Of a stretch of 64,000 bases of DNA, positions 45,653-57,800 are shown piece after piece (positions within the stretch are counted from its first letter, which is position 1; every line of letters begins with the position of its first letter). The stretch comes from Pycnopodia helianthoides. Lineage: Eukaryota; Echinodermata; Asteroidea; Forcipulatida; Asteriidae. The notes under the pieces were generated by a model. That model saw nothing but the letters and a program-made list of their open reading frames with translations, was not told the DNA's origin and did not search any database. The stretch lies in the NCBI GenBank assembly GCA_032158295.1, contig CM063244.1, positions 25,890,930-25,954,929 on the forward strand. Direction: 5' to 3'. The position numbers and the translations under genes were made by a program.

Positions 45653-45887
45653 ATTAACCCTCCTACTCTTGGCAACATTTTCAAGTGAGTTGACCAACCA
45701 TTTGAAACCATTCGACTGCCAAGGTTGTGTATGGTGGCACAACTGTGCACAGAATTAACTGTGTACTGTGTATTGTGTACATGCATTCCCTCATGGTGTC
45801 ATATTGCAGGCTGGCATAGTTTATCTGTCATTCAAAACCACAGTGAATGGTATTGAATGGTCAGACAGCAAGAGGGTTAAGCCCTTG
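45653..45887. repeat. MITE-like element, family M5, full copy 2
   Basis: Starts 'ttaaccctcctactc' and ends 'cagcaagagggttaa': inverted ends with a probable ttaa boundary. The body is close to 12944-13172. Confidence 0.8.
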
Positions 45888-46178
45888 TAATGGTCTCACA
45901 CATTCGGTCGTGATTGGCAAATGGGGTTTCTAACCAAAAAAAAGCATCCTCGTCCAAGTGTTAGTTTTTTTTTCATTGTTATTTTTTAACAAACTATTTG
46001 TAGTATTTAAAAATTGTTAACAAGCCCATAGTTGGGTTGGCCTAGCCTAAATTGGGCACGTATTTGGGTGATCAACTTTTGCCTTGATATAAAGTTGTCG
46101 CCAAGAATGCCGCACAACCCGAGTAACAGGCCCAACTTATAGTTCAGTCTGCCTAATTATGAGTTTGGGTCCGTTGTT

Positions 46179-46521
46179 TAAAGGCCCTGTACACTATTGG
46201 TAAGATCGAAAAACACAATGTTCACAGATTCACACATAACTTACATGATTTAAAGTAAGTAATGGTAGAAAGGGTTCCTTAAAATATTTCTGCCTAAAAT
46301 GCTATCGTTTCTAAGAAACGAGTAAAACAATAGTAATTATCGCGCGCGATAATTTGAAAAAACAGAAAACACATAAGATCTCTTTTCATTATTTTCTCGT
46401 GACCTCGATGACCAATTGAGCTCAAACTTTCACAGGTTTGCTTGTTCATGCATATGTTTAATCACACAAAATGTGGACACTGATGTTGAGCTGTTACCAA
46501 AAGTGTACAATACCTTTAATG
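46179..46521. repeat. MITE-like element, family M1, shorter copy
   Basis: Starts 'aaaggccctgtacactattgg' minus its last base in the conserved frame and ends 'ccaaaagtgtacaatacctt'. Contains 'cgtttctaagaaacg' and 'attattttctcgtgacctcg'. Confidence 0.65.
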
Positions 46522-46805
46522 GATGATGTACTTATACCACCTAATTAAATGTATCAGAATGTCTTGTCGATGGGGACTTTTCGTTACAACTGGATGCAAG
46601 ATGACACCATAAATAAATAATTCAACCAATTGACCCATATTAATTGTTTTGTAATCAAATTCCTTTTATAAATGTTAGAATCTTTACAATGCATAATTGG
46701 TATGAAGCCAATTTACATATCTGCACAGTATTTACAAATATGTCGATCATCATTTTGATGCAGCCAGTCTTCATAGTTTTTTGTTTTTCTTTCTCATTTC
46801 CATAA

Positions 46806-47126
46806 ACCAAATAAATCAATTTTAGATTTGTTTTAGATTTTTTTATCAAGGAGCACAAAATATGATAAATCATAAAATATAATGACGAATGAAATGTAAC
46901 CGAGAAAAGTATAAATGAAACATGCATATGCTGTAATGTTACGTCCTTCGGCAAATATCTCATACCTGTTCAATTTTTATGAACAAAATCTGGTTACCAG
47001 TGGAAATAAATGTAAACTATATTAACTAATACTGGTTCCCTGCCAAAAATAAACTAAACTGTGATAGAAACACTCTTTTCGGACAAGCAGCTCAAAGATT
47101 ATTAATTTTTGTTCACCCTACATCAA
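46806..47126. repeat. Segment B, source-like copy
   Basis: Nearly identical to parts of 49480-49913, from 'ccaaataaatcaattttaga' to 'aaagattattaatttttgtt'. It lies downstream of the DCAF1 stop, in the convergent intergenic region. Confidence 0.85.
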
Positions 47127-47134
47127 TGTGTGAC

Positions 47135-47262
47135 AAGCTCTGTACACTCGGTGCTTTCCCGAGTCCTGTGGAAAAAATAAAAATCCACAGGCGTAGTACT
47201 CGGGTGGGATTTGAACCCAAGACCTCCACATTCTAGAGCAGATATCTTAACCACTAGCACTT
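47135..47262 (-). repeat. tRNA-derived SINE-like element, family D, inverted copy
   Basis: Reverse complement shows the A box, 'gggttcaaatcccacccgag' and 'cgcctgtggatttttattt', then 'ggactcgggaaagcaccgag'. Confidence 0.7.
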
Positions 47263-47281
47263 GAACATCAAGTGAGAGACC

Positions 47282-47432
47282 AGGGCCCAAGCAGAAATGA
47301 GCAGGACACCAGTCAAAAATTGTACAAGTGACATCGTAGTTTGGCCGGTAACCTTATTCTGGTAAGCATAATTTTGTTGTGTGTAGCTACTTTTTTGTGC
47401 TCAAGCAGCTCTATGAAATTGGGCCCAGTTCG
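47282..47432. repeat. MITE-like element, family M3, inverted copy
   Basis: The right end 'agctctatgaaattgggccc' is perfect. The left end is shortened to 'agggcccaagcagaaatgag'. Confidence 0.7.
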
Positions 47433-47499
47433 AATCCATTCATTAGCAGCAGTCACTGTGAACAATTAAATAGATGTAATACTTTACATCGGGAAAATA

Positions 47500-47867
47500 A
47501 AGAATAATCATTTTTTATTTGACAATATGCCGATGGTGTACAGCTCAAAGATATTTTACTCTGGCCGTCCATCCTTTTGGATGAGTCAAACGTAACCATG
47601 TCGGTCAAATAATTTATTAAGACAAAAGAAAAGTTGTGGTGAGGACTTTGTCATCACTGTTAAATCAGTTTGTTTTGTTTTCAATTAAATAATAAAAAAT
47701 AAATAAGTTTACTTGTGATGCCAAATGGACCAATATTCTCTGATGAAAGAAAACCAAAATGAGGAAAAATTATACCTAAGAATACCGAGAACTCAAAAAA
47801 TAAAAGTGACGCATAATTAGACGATTTAACATTTGGCTGCGGAGAATCTTATAAAGGGAGGTGCAGA
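47500..47867 (-). terminator. DCAF1: Probable DCAF1 3' UTR with poly(A) signals
   Basis: On the minus strand aataaa occurs at 47613-47618 (250 bp after the stop) and again at 47514-47519. Either may serve. Confidence 0.45.
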
Positions 47868-48897
47868 TCACGGCCAATGTTGACTGAGACTGAACAGTAC
47901 ATCTTCATATTCGTCGTCGTCGTCGTCGCTGTCATCTGAGCACAAACAGAAACAAAAATAATCAAGACTGAATTTTAAAATACCATAAACTTACATAAAC
48001 ACAGAAACTTCTTGATGTAGGATCTGTACAGCGCCCTCTGTTTTTATGATTTATTACTATGCAAGATAATGATGTCAAAGGTTGAGGTTCAGAGGTCAAT
48101 CAAAGAACAAGGTCTTATCTTGTGTTCACATTGCAACTGAACAACTCGTTCGCAACATCCATGAATTTACTTTGCCGTTTGATGCAAAATACTCAACTTG
48201 CCTCACTTGTGTATTTGATGTTTCTGACTTCAAAAGATAGGAATTGGTATTTTGTCCGTCGTGGCCGAGCGGTCTAGTGCATTGGACTTGACTGAATTGT
48301 TCGTGTGGGTTCGATTCCCAGTTATGATTCATATGTCCTTAAGCAAGGCACTGTACCATAATTGCTTCTCCTAACCCAGGTGTGTAAATGGGAACCTGTG
48401 AGGGCCGAGACAGTATGGTGTTGGATTAACCCCTTAGCGCTAATTTTAAGCAGCTTGGGAGTTAAACGCTTCCCAGGGAGTTGAGAAAGTTTGAGGAATG
48501 GTCTGCCTGATGAACAGGGATAGTAATGCTGTACAGCGCCTTGATCTAGCTACAAGGATATGTGCGCTATAAAAGAACCAAGTACTACTATTATTATTCA
48601 AGGAATTTTTTTTGACCGAATTTCAGTTCTTAGTTGGGTGAAATATGAAGATGCTAAGGAGTCATTCTCATTACCAGAGTCTGAGCTGAGAAGTTGAATA
48701 TCAGAGTCTCTGCTACTCAAATCATCGTCATCATCATCATCATCGTCAAGATTTGCTGGACGACCATCCCCATCTTCTCTGCCTCCGTCTTCGTGATCGC
48801 TGCTCTCACCGAGGATGTCATCCACGTCAAAGTCTGGAAGACTGTCCTCATCGTCGTCGTCGTCGTCCGATCCGTCCTCGTCGTCGTCTTCCTCGTC
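47868..48897 (-). CDS. DCAF1: DCAF1 exons 23-24: acidic tail and stop
   Basis: Exon 48897-48675 is an Asp/Glu run ([19 protein letters not shown], later a nine-Asp run) followed by [14 protein letters not shown]. Exon 47935-47868 gives [19 protein letters not shown] and stops at 47870-47868. An acidic C-terminus ending in a short hydrophobic patch matches the family; in human this tail binds Merlin (family knowledge). A cgt/cga trinucleotide bias makes open frames on the opposite strand. Confidence 0.95.
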
Positions 48898-51800
48898 CTA
48901 AAAAAAAAAGATGAGAGCATCGAAAGATTATTTTTAGACAAACTTGGCTGCTGATTGGGCTGCATCTGGGTGTTCCACTACAGAAGGCCAGTCCTTCTCT
49001 GCATAGTGTTAGCCAGAGGGGTGACTGGGTGTCTTTTGGACACCCTGTTTTATCTGTCATTTACATGTAAATGTAATGTAAGTGAACAATTTGAACACCC
49101 TGTTTTTAAATTTCCAGCAAGTTTAGACATCCATTGACCAAATCCTGGCTAAAACCTTGCTGGATGTCATCCCCCATTTACACTGTATAATATTGTCTTA
49201 CTATTATTGATACATTTGTATTGATCATTATCATATGTTTTTTCTTGTATGTATGCAAGCATGAACGGAAATCAAAACAAACATAACAAAGCATCACAAT
49301 AATAACAATAATGGACATGTGTGTGCGCCATGTCGGTCAGAAAGACACTCCTGCCCAAAAAAAGCACTCTGCTGATGACGGACTTAAAGCCTAGGCTGAA
49401 CAAGTGTGTTGTCAATTTAGTGTTGAAGCTGGACAGAGTGTCTACTAGTCTGAGGTTTAGTGGAAGAGCATTCCAGAGACCAAATAAATCAATTTTAGAT
49501 TTGTTTTAGATTTTTTTATCAAGGAGCACAAAATACGATAAATCATAAAATATAATGACAAATGAAATGTAACCGAGAAAAGTATAAATGAAACATGCAT
49601 ATGCGTATGTTCGTCCTTCGGCAATAAATAATAATCAATTTTGATTGTTTAGATTTTTTCAAGGAGCACAATACATAAATCATAAAATATAATACAATGA
49701 ATTAACGAGAAGTATAAATGAACATGCTATGCTGTATGTAGTCCTCGGCAATTATCTCATACTGTTCAATTTTTATGAACAAAATCTGGTTACCAGTGGA
49801 AATAAATGTAAACTATATTAACTAATACTGGTTCCCTGCCAAAAATAAACTAAACTGTAATGGAAACACTCTTTTCGGACAAGCAGCTCAAAGATTATTA
49901 TTTTTTGTTCACACTAGGGCTGAACAAGTGTGTTTTCAATTTAGTGTTGAAGCTGGACAGAGTGTCTACTAGTCCTGAGGTTTAGTGGAAGAGCATTCCA
50001 GAGAGACGGTCTAGCATGTGAAACCTTGTAAACCCTTTTAAAGTTGCTATGAAGAATCGATATCATAGTTCAGACACAGCTCTGCAAACCTTCTTTTAAA
50101 ATAACCATTGCTTTGAGACGCCCGCAGATAAGGCGCCATCGCTATACTCACTACCGAGTATTGATATTATTAAACTATTTTGACGATCATTGTCATACTT
50201 ATCAACTTCTTCGCTTGACACTCTTTTTTAAGAGACTGTCCTTCAACCTTTACGTATATTTGCAGGACGATGAAAATCTTGCCATTCTAAACAAAGCTCT
50301 TTGAAGCAATTCGTTTTCCCCGACCATACTTGCGCTGTCGCCCGAGTAGATTAATTGAGAGGGCCGGTTTTAAACGGAAATGATTTGCTTTACCTCGTCT
50401 TCTCCGTCTGCTCTCTTTGGGCGCCCGACTTCGTACATTCTACACACGCTCTCAACGTTGAGGGTTTCCACGCTACCCTGGGTCTGTAGTTGACATAAAG
50501 AAGAAAAAAATGTTTACTATCATTTTATTAGTAACTATTGTTAGCTTCATTTGAAAACATTTTTGGTTTATTTATCTGTATCTATTGTGGTGTGTTTGTT
50601 TGCATATTTTCGGGGAGGGGGGGGGTCGTTATTGTTTTTGTTTGGGGTTTGTTTTGTTGTTTTCTTTTTTTGTTTTGTTTGTTTGCTTGGTTTTCTTTTG
50701 GGGTTTTTTGAAGGGGGGCTGTTGTTAACGTGGGTTTGTTTGCTTGTTTGTTTTTTTGTGGGGAGGGAAAACCCTCCCCTCCGGCTATAACACATAAAAT
50801 TCTACCCACCTCTAGTACAGCAAGATAACAGTCTGTCCGGTCCGCAGCCAGATCAAATATATTCCTCTTCACATCAATTGTGGCTGGCAAAAAGAGGAAA
50901 GACAAACATCCATGAATTGGACAATGATTAGATTAATCTTACCGATTAACCACGTGCTGACTTCTTTAAGAAGAGGATATGATCTTCGAAAAGAGGCAGT
51001 TGGTTTATTCTCAACGTTAAAGCATTCTGATATTTTGTATTTTGATGATATGTGAATGCAAGTGCGCCCTCAATCTTGCTTGGGCCGATGCAACTTTCCT
51101 ATTTGCGTATTTACTGTAAAAACTTTAAGTTTGTGTTCGCTCACTTTTTCCATTTTAGCTTTGAGCAATAGAGCGCACATTTATTTTGTAGATATTTCTC
51201 TGTATTCTGTAGACAGCATGGCTCTGGCCGTGCTCCGAATACTGTTTACTTGGGAGGGATAAAGTCCTAGAGCTCTCTGTGAGTTTTGTTTTGTGTTCAA
51301 ACCTTCTTTTTTATCAGAGCAATATCGTAATTTGTAGGGCTAGTTGAATAGGGTAGTGTAAACTTGTATGTATGTATCCAGCCTCGTATGACCTTTTGAC
51401 CTTCACGTCATTGACTGGGCTGTACTATTTGTATTGTGTGCTATTGGTTGGAGGATTACAATCAATTCAAGTGCAGGAGATCACTTTATATTTTAGACGC
51501 CGTCGTGTGGGTTGTGCTGTATGTCTTTTAGAGAATGCTCTTCGATCTTAAGTAAAGGGCCGGCCTCCTTCCCATGCCTCTACATATGTTTTCTGCTTCT
51601 CTTATTAATCGTGGTCTTGTCACCGACTCCTCTCTGTATGAGAATCATGCATAGTACCTATTGGTTTGTAGTCCGTGGCGTCAAAGGTTCTGAAGGAGGA
51701 ACCAAAGGGGCTCTTTAGTCTCTCATCCAGGAGGTCCTCGTCTGTATCTGATTGGAAGACAGCTGCAAGACATGACAGAAAGACAAAGGTTAGACTTGAA

Positions 51801-54800
51801 AGAAGACTACAGTTACAAATGGTATACAGGCTTAATTTTGTTGAGCCTCCTGACTGTGGAATTTCAGAGAATTTAAAGACTCTTTACATCAGTATGATAA
51901 AAGGACTAGAGTAGTGGTCTTGGGCCTCCCCTTCGTCTAGAAAATGAGATGCTCTTAACTTCCTGTGTGTTAAATTTTAGAGGATTTACAGCCTCTCTCA
52001 GGGCTCGAATTTGACACTGGACCGCAGGCCCGAGGCCAGTGATTTTAGCATCGGGCTAGTAAACTCATGTTCGGACAAGTCCGGCGGTCTTGTGTTTGTG
52101 TTCAAATGTTGACTTTCAGTCTGATAAATACAATTCTGTTGATTATCAAAGACTACATACCCATAATATACAAAAGAGATCAATCTTCTCTAAGTGCTTT
52201 TTCAAATTTAAACAGTTCAAATATTAACCTGTTTAGGCTTTTTTCTTTCACTTCAATTCTGGTCTTGAACTCAAAAATTCTGGTCCAGTAAATATTTTTA
52301 GCTACAAGTCCTGCGGTCTTGTGGGTTTTTCCCCCAAATTCTAGCCCTGCAGTCTCTACCTCACCGTGAATGAAGAACTAGGGCCTGGGCCCAATTTATA
52401 GAGCATCTTAAGCACACAATGTAGCTAAGCACAACATAATTACGCTTACCAGAACAAGGTTACCAGCCAAAATACCATGTGACATGTACAATTTATGAGT
52501 GGTATCCTGCTAAACACAACAAACAGATCAGTGGTTGGACAACACACTGGCTTCTACTTTCTCCCATAGTGGCTACTTCACCAAAAGACAGATTTGTGCG
52601 AGAATCCATTTTATAAATAAATTAACTCTAGAGGATTCTGCAGTATTAGAAGGTTTATGATTGAGATGGTTGGCGTTTGTACTAGATACTGATCTACGTC
52701 AATCTTACTTCCATAGATGACGGTCCCTGCGGTGTTGAAGACATGTTACATTGGTCCAGCGCTGGTACTGTGTGCATTAGATTAAACGTTCTCACATCCC
52801 ACTGATTGGCATGATGGTTAAGGACTATCAAACTAAAAAACCAATCTTCTGTCTGCAGAGTTTAGTATTGTAGTGAATGCAAGTGCGCCTCAATCTTACT
52901 TGGCCAATGCTACTTTTCTTATTTGCATATTTACAGTAAAAAACCTTAAAGTTTGTGTCTGCGACCTTCGGACCTTTCTCGGTTCCATTTAATCTTTGAG
53001 CAAGAGAGAGCAGATTTACTTTCTGTGGATATTTCTCTCTATTTTGTAGGGAGCATGGCTTTGGCGATGCTCCGAATACTGTTTACTTGGGAGGGATAAT
53101 GTCCTAGAGCTCTCTGTGAGTACTGTTTTGTGTTTAAATCATCTTTTTATCAGTGAAATATTTTAATTTTTAGGGCCAGTTTGAATCGGGTATTGTAAAC
53201 TAGTATGTATGTAGCCAGCCTTGTGTTGACCTTTTGCCCTTCACATTTAGTGACTGTGTTGTGCTGTTGGTATTGTGCTGTTAAATGGAGGATTAAAATC
53301 AATTCAAGTGCCGGAGATCATTTTATATTTTAGACGCCGTCGTGTTGGTTTTGCTGTAGGTATTTTAGTGAATGCTCGCCCTTTTTTATTGAGAGCTGGC
53401 CTCCTTTGCTGTGCCTCTACAGTATCTCAAATCAAAAGTACAAGAAGGTGAATAGCATTCAGTTCGCTTCCAAGGCTGTAGAACACAAGTTCTCATTTGG
53501 AGATATGTCAAAATCGTACATGAGACAGGACCTCACAACTTTAACAAATAAAGGAAATCCAATGGAAGGTTTTATTCCTGTCATAATTTTTTGTTGGATA
53601 AAAAGGATACAATTTCAGAGTTGATGATGATCTCCAGTCCAGCAGGGTGGAACATTCCGCTGATGTTACTCTGAAACTTGTCAAACTTGTAGATGGGTTT
53701 AGATGACCGGACATCCCATAATACTCCATCGTTGAGGACTAGCTCATCGGTCGGGTCGAAGGTCGCACGGTTCTTGGTGTAATTGTTGCTGAAGTCTTCC
53801 AGCTTTAGAATCTGCTGACCAGTGGCAGTGTCGTAAATCTGACCGGAGTAAAACAAACGTCGTTTAGTGATATGGGGCTTTGGTGTCTGGTGTGAGAGTC
53901 TGTGACTAGACGTTAACTACATTTACGAGGCAGGGTTTGCCTGTAATGTTTTCAGTGACTAGCCAGGGGGACCAGTTATCTTGTCACTAGTCTGTCAGCT
54001 TTTTTCACTGGTTTGTGTTTTATGGTTCCCTTTCAATACTATGAGACTAGTAACTTGAAGCAATATGAACAATCAGTGATGTAGCAGTGGGAGCTCAATA
54101 AACTAGCCAGTCAGACTTGTTGGACAGAATGTTTTTAATGTCATTTGGCCAGCGGGCCACTGTTAAGGGAGAATACTGTAAAGCAACACTATTACCACCT
54201 ATAATGCCTTAAGCGTTCCCGCTACGGTCTCAACTCATTAGGAGTATGCAGCACCGGCAGCCAAATAGGCGCACGGCAACTGGGCAACAGTATTCACAAG
54301 TGGGCGTTCACAGCAACAATCTCTACCCTCGCAGGTACCTGTTTGTTTACACTAGGTGATAGAAAACGCTTTTGTAGTGAAATGTCTCGCTCATCAGCAC
54401 AAATGTCATTGCCAGGATTCGAACCCCCAATGGACAGCTGCGACTTGCTGCACTTTAAATGCTCTTTTGAAACAGTGAGAGGGAATGAGGAGATGGACTT
54501 ACAAATGCTGTTTCATCCTTGGTCCCTATGATTCGATCCTGGGACAGCTTACTGAACTCCACGTGCTGATCTTCTTGAAACGTAAACCTGAAACAAATCC
54601 ACACAAAAAGAAACTCCATCATTTTCAATGAATAGCTTTTATCAAGACTAATTGTTGTGCAACTTCAAATAGTTTTTCCCCACACTTTTCTAAGATCTTG
54701 TGTGCGATGCTTTATTCTTGGGGTGTTTCTGTTTTATCTCACCACTGTAGCTCTGGTTCGATTACCGATTAAGGCCATATATGTGAGTAGAGTTGTGTGT

Positions 54801-57800
54801 TGGTTCTTTGCTGTGCCACAAGGGTTTTTCTACGGGCCTTCCGGTTTTCCTACCTCCAGAAAAATCAAAAACTTTTGATCTCTGGCTGTGCTCCGTGGTC
54901 ATGGGTTGATGTGGCTGGCTGCCAAAGGGTGGAGGGTGGGGCCCTTGCATGCCTATGGCCAAACATGTTGTAGCCGCGTCCTTCGCAATTCAGCTTCTCA
55001 GCTGCGAGTAAGGATGATTAGCTTCCCGAATTATTGTTATTACAACTTGAATCTGACCTTATAGTCCTTCTCATAAACTAAGAGTATCGATGGCACAGAG
55101 TATGGTACGTACTTTTTGTCGAAGGTGTCCCCGATGCCCCACAGCGCTGACATAGGATGACTCCATGAACTGGAAGTCAGAATTAGTTTACCATCCTGTA
55201 AAAATCAAATGAGTCAAATGTTATCAGTGTCCTCCCTCTCTACAATAAAACAAGAAACAATCTGAAACCAACGAACATTTAACCAGGATTAGAATAACCC
55301 TATTCTAACTCACCCTGGATGGCTCGAGGTGTGTTATAGGAGAGTCATGGCAGCTGTACGATGCTTCTTCCTGTACAGGAAGACAAAAAACAAACCATCG
55401 ATAAATCAATCTCAACACTACACCAAGGCGATTAGGGATCGCTCATATTAACCGTACAGATATTGTGGCTCGACGTCTTGGAACGTAGAAACTGCTGTTG
55501 CTAGGGGTTTAGTACATTGTTTGCTTTGGTTACTGGTTGCTATGGTTACTGGTTGCTATGGGTATAGTACATTGGTTGCTATGGGTGTAGTACATTGGTT
55601 GCTAGGGGTGTAATACATTGTTTGCCATGTGTATAGCATGTTTAGTTCGCGCTGCTTTCTAGTAAAACTAAGACATATCACTTGACACGCTCTAACCCAA
55701 TCAAAAGGCAGAATCGTGGTAAGGGGGCGTTAAAAAGTACTTCAATAGTCGGACTCACCGTGCTTGAGTAGATATTGTATGCCTTCAACTCCCCTCCATA
55801 GTTACCGAGCCACAAAAACATCTCCGTTGGCTGCAAAAAGTCACAAACAAAAATCAGGGCACAAAGTTGCGTAATGTGTTGTGTAATGCAAAAAGAACCC
55901 AGTCACACTTATCGTAAAGAGAAGGGGTTTGCCCCGGTGTTCCTGGTTTGATCGGTAGCATATTGCGCCACAGCACCTTGTAAACCATTACATGGTGCTA
56001 TGTAAAGGAATAGGTCTCATACTTCAAAACGTAGCTCCGCATACCTTGCAGGAAAAAATACTGAGCGCTTTGAGACACCAATTGGTGTGATAAAGCGCTA
56101 ATATAAGACCTCAGTTTATTTATTGAGGAAAAAGTTTCACTTATTTGAAGGTTCTACGCAAGCCTAATACTTTGACCTTGTAGCTGTTTACTTACATCCA
56201 CATGTCTGCTAAAACGGCAGCAAGTGAAGCAACTGTCCTCATCGGGGTCTCGGAAAGTCTGAGCTGGATGAAATCTAAGACAGGGAACGAAAAAGTGTTG
56301 ACACTTCATCAGCTCCTGAAGCTAAGTTTTATTTCAAGTAGAAATGCAGTGGCCACTTCGACCGTCACAAACTAAATTACAAATGGGGTGTCGTGGCCGA
56401 GCAGATAAGAACACCGGACTCAAGCTCTTGTTTTTCTGGTCTGTGGTGTTTTGTGATTTTAGTCTTTTCTTAGGCAATCCTGTGGTGTCTTGAAGCCTCT
56501 TAGAATTAGTCATTCCAGTTTCGTTGTAAAAAAAGTCCCTGTAGCTTGTGATATTTTTTAGAGTCTGTGTTTGCATTGTAGAGAATTGGCCAAAGATGAT
56601 CACTTACAAGGCATTGGTAATGGTCTACTTACCTACTGTAGATGAAATGTCTTGTGCATCTTAACCCATCCACACCCCCATGCATCGGTCTGATCTGTAA
56701 AACAAAATTCATCAACAAATTAGCAAGATAATTGTAATAATTTTTCGTCAACTTCCTTAATATAAAGCCCTCCTTTTCACTGGTACCACAGACTGCCACA
56801 AGGTACCATACTTTCCAGGCTAGCATTTGAATGCATTGGTTTCTTCAAAAACTAAATTTGCATTTGTAACTCACCGCTCTTCTGAAGATCCTTGACGTCG
56901 CATTAATCGGAGCGTTCTGACGGAACTTTGGTTCTGGACATTGATGAGGTCTGTTTGGTGATAAAATGCAAACAGTTCATAACTCAAATATAATACACAA
57001 CATTTCCAAGACCCTTCTACATCACAACTTAACAATGACCAAGACTCTGACTTACTCTAGCAGTGAAAATGACGGGCAGGCAACGACCGGGTTCCTACAG
57101 TGTGCATGTTGTTCCCTGAGGTACTGGGACACTATGATGTCTAAGATGGGGGGCTGGGTACCTGACGCCGTTTGGACTGAACTCCGACCCCACTTCCATG
57201 GAATAAGGCATTCTGGGACACTTTCTCTCGGATGATTCTCTTCTTAACCTGTCACAAATTTGAACAGAATAAATTTTAGTTAGTGGTCTGACATTTCCAC
57301 CCTAGCAGAGTCTGTCTTGAAGACTAAAAGAATAAAATTAAAAATACCAACTCAAAAAGAAGATCATTTCTTGTGTGGGAAAACGAATCTCATTTGTGAA
57401 AAAAAAATAAATAAAAAACTGGAGTGGTAAGGGTTCAATAATATTCAAAGCCAAATTGATTTTTGACATATCCAGGGGTGAGAGTCACTGCTGACAAAAA
57501 AGTCTGAAACTGGGATCCAGATCTTGAGAGCATTTCCACATTTTGATTATCCCTAGAGTTATGATTTTCGATGAGCTTTTGGGAACAGTATCCTCAGCAC
57601 TAGAAAGGAGATCAAAGAGCTTGACTTATTTTTATTTGGAGAAAAATACAGCATTTATTGTTTCTATGGCGTGTCGTGGCCAACGGTTAAGAGCACCGGA
57701 CTCTAGCTCGTGTTTCTGATCAGCAGAGTTCTCGGTTCGAGTCCGGTGGTGGCACTGTGTCCTTGAGCAAGATACTTAACCATATTGCTTGTCCATTGGA

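Larger units (their letters stand above)
38561..47500. other. Intergenic region between convergent UBE2N and DCAF1
   Basis: No recognisable exon. It contains repeats at 39095-39300, 39479-39508, 40481-40722, 41306-41518, 41925-42510, 43182-43338, 43735-44560, 45653-45887, 46179-46521, 46806-47126, 47135-47262 and 47282-47432. ORFs up to 112 codons (for example 45027-45365, minus) have no recognisable motif. Confidence 0.6.
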
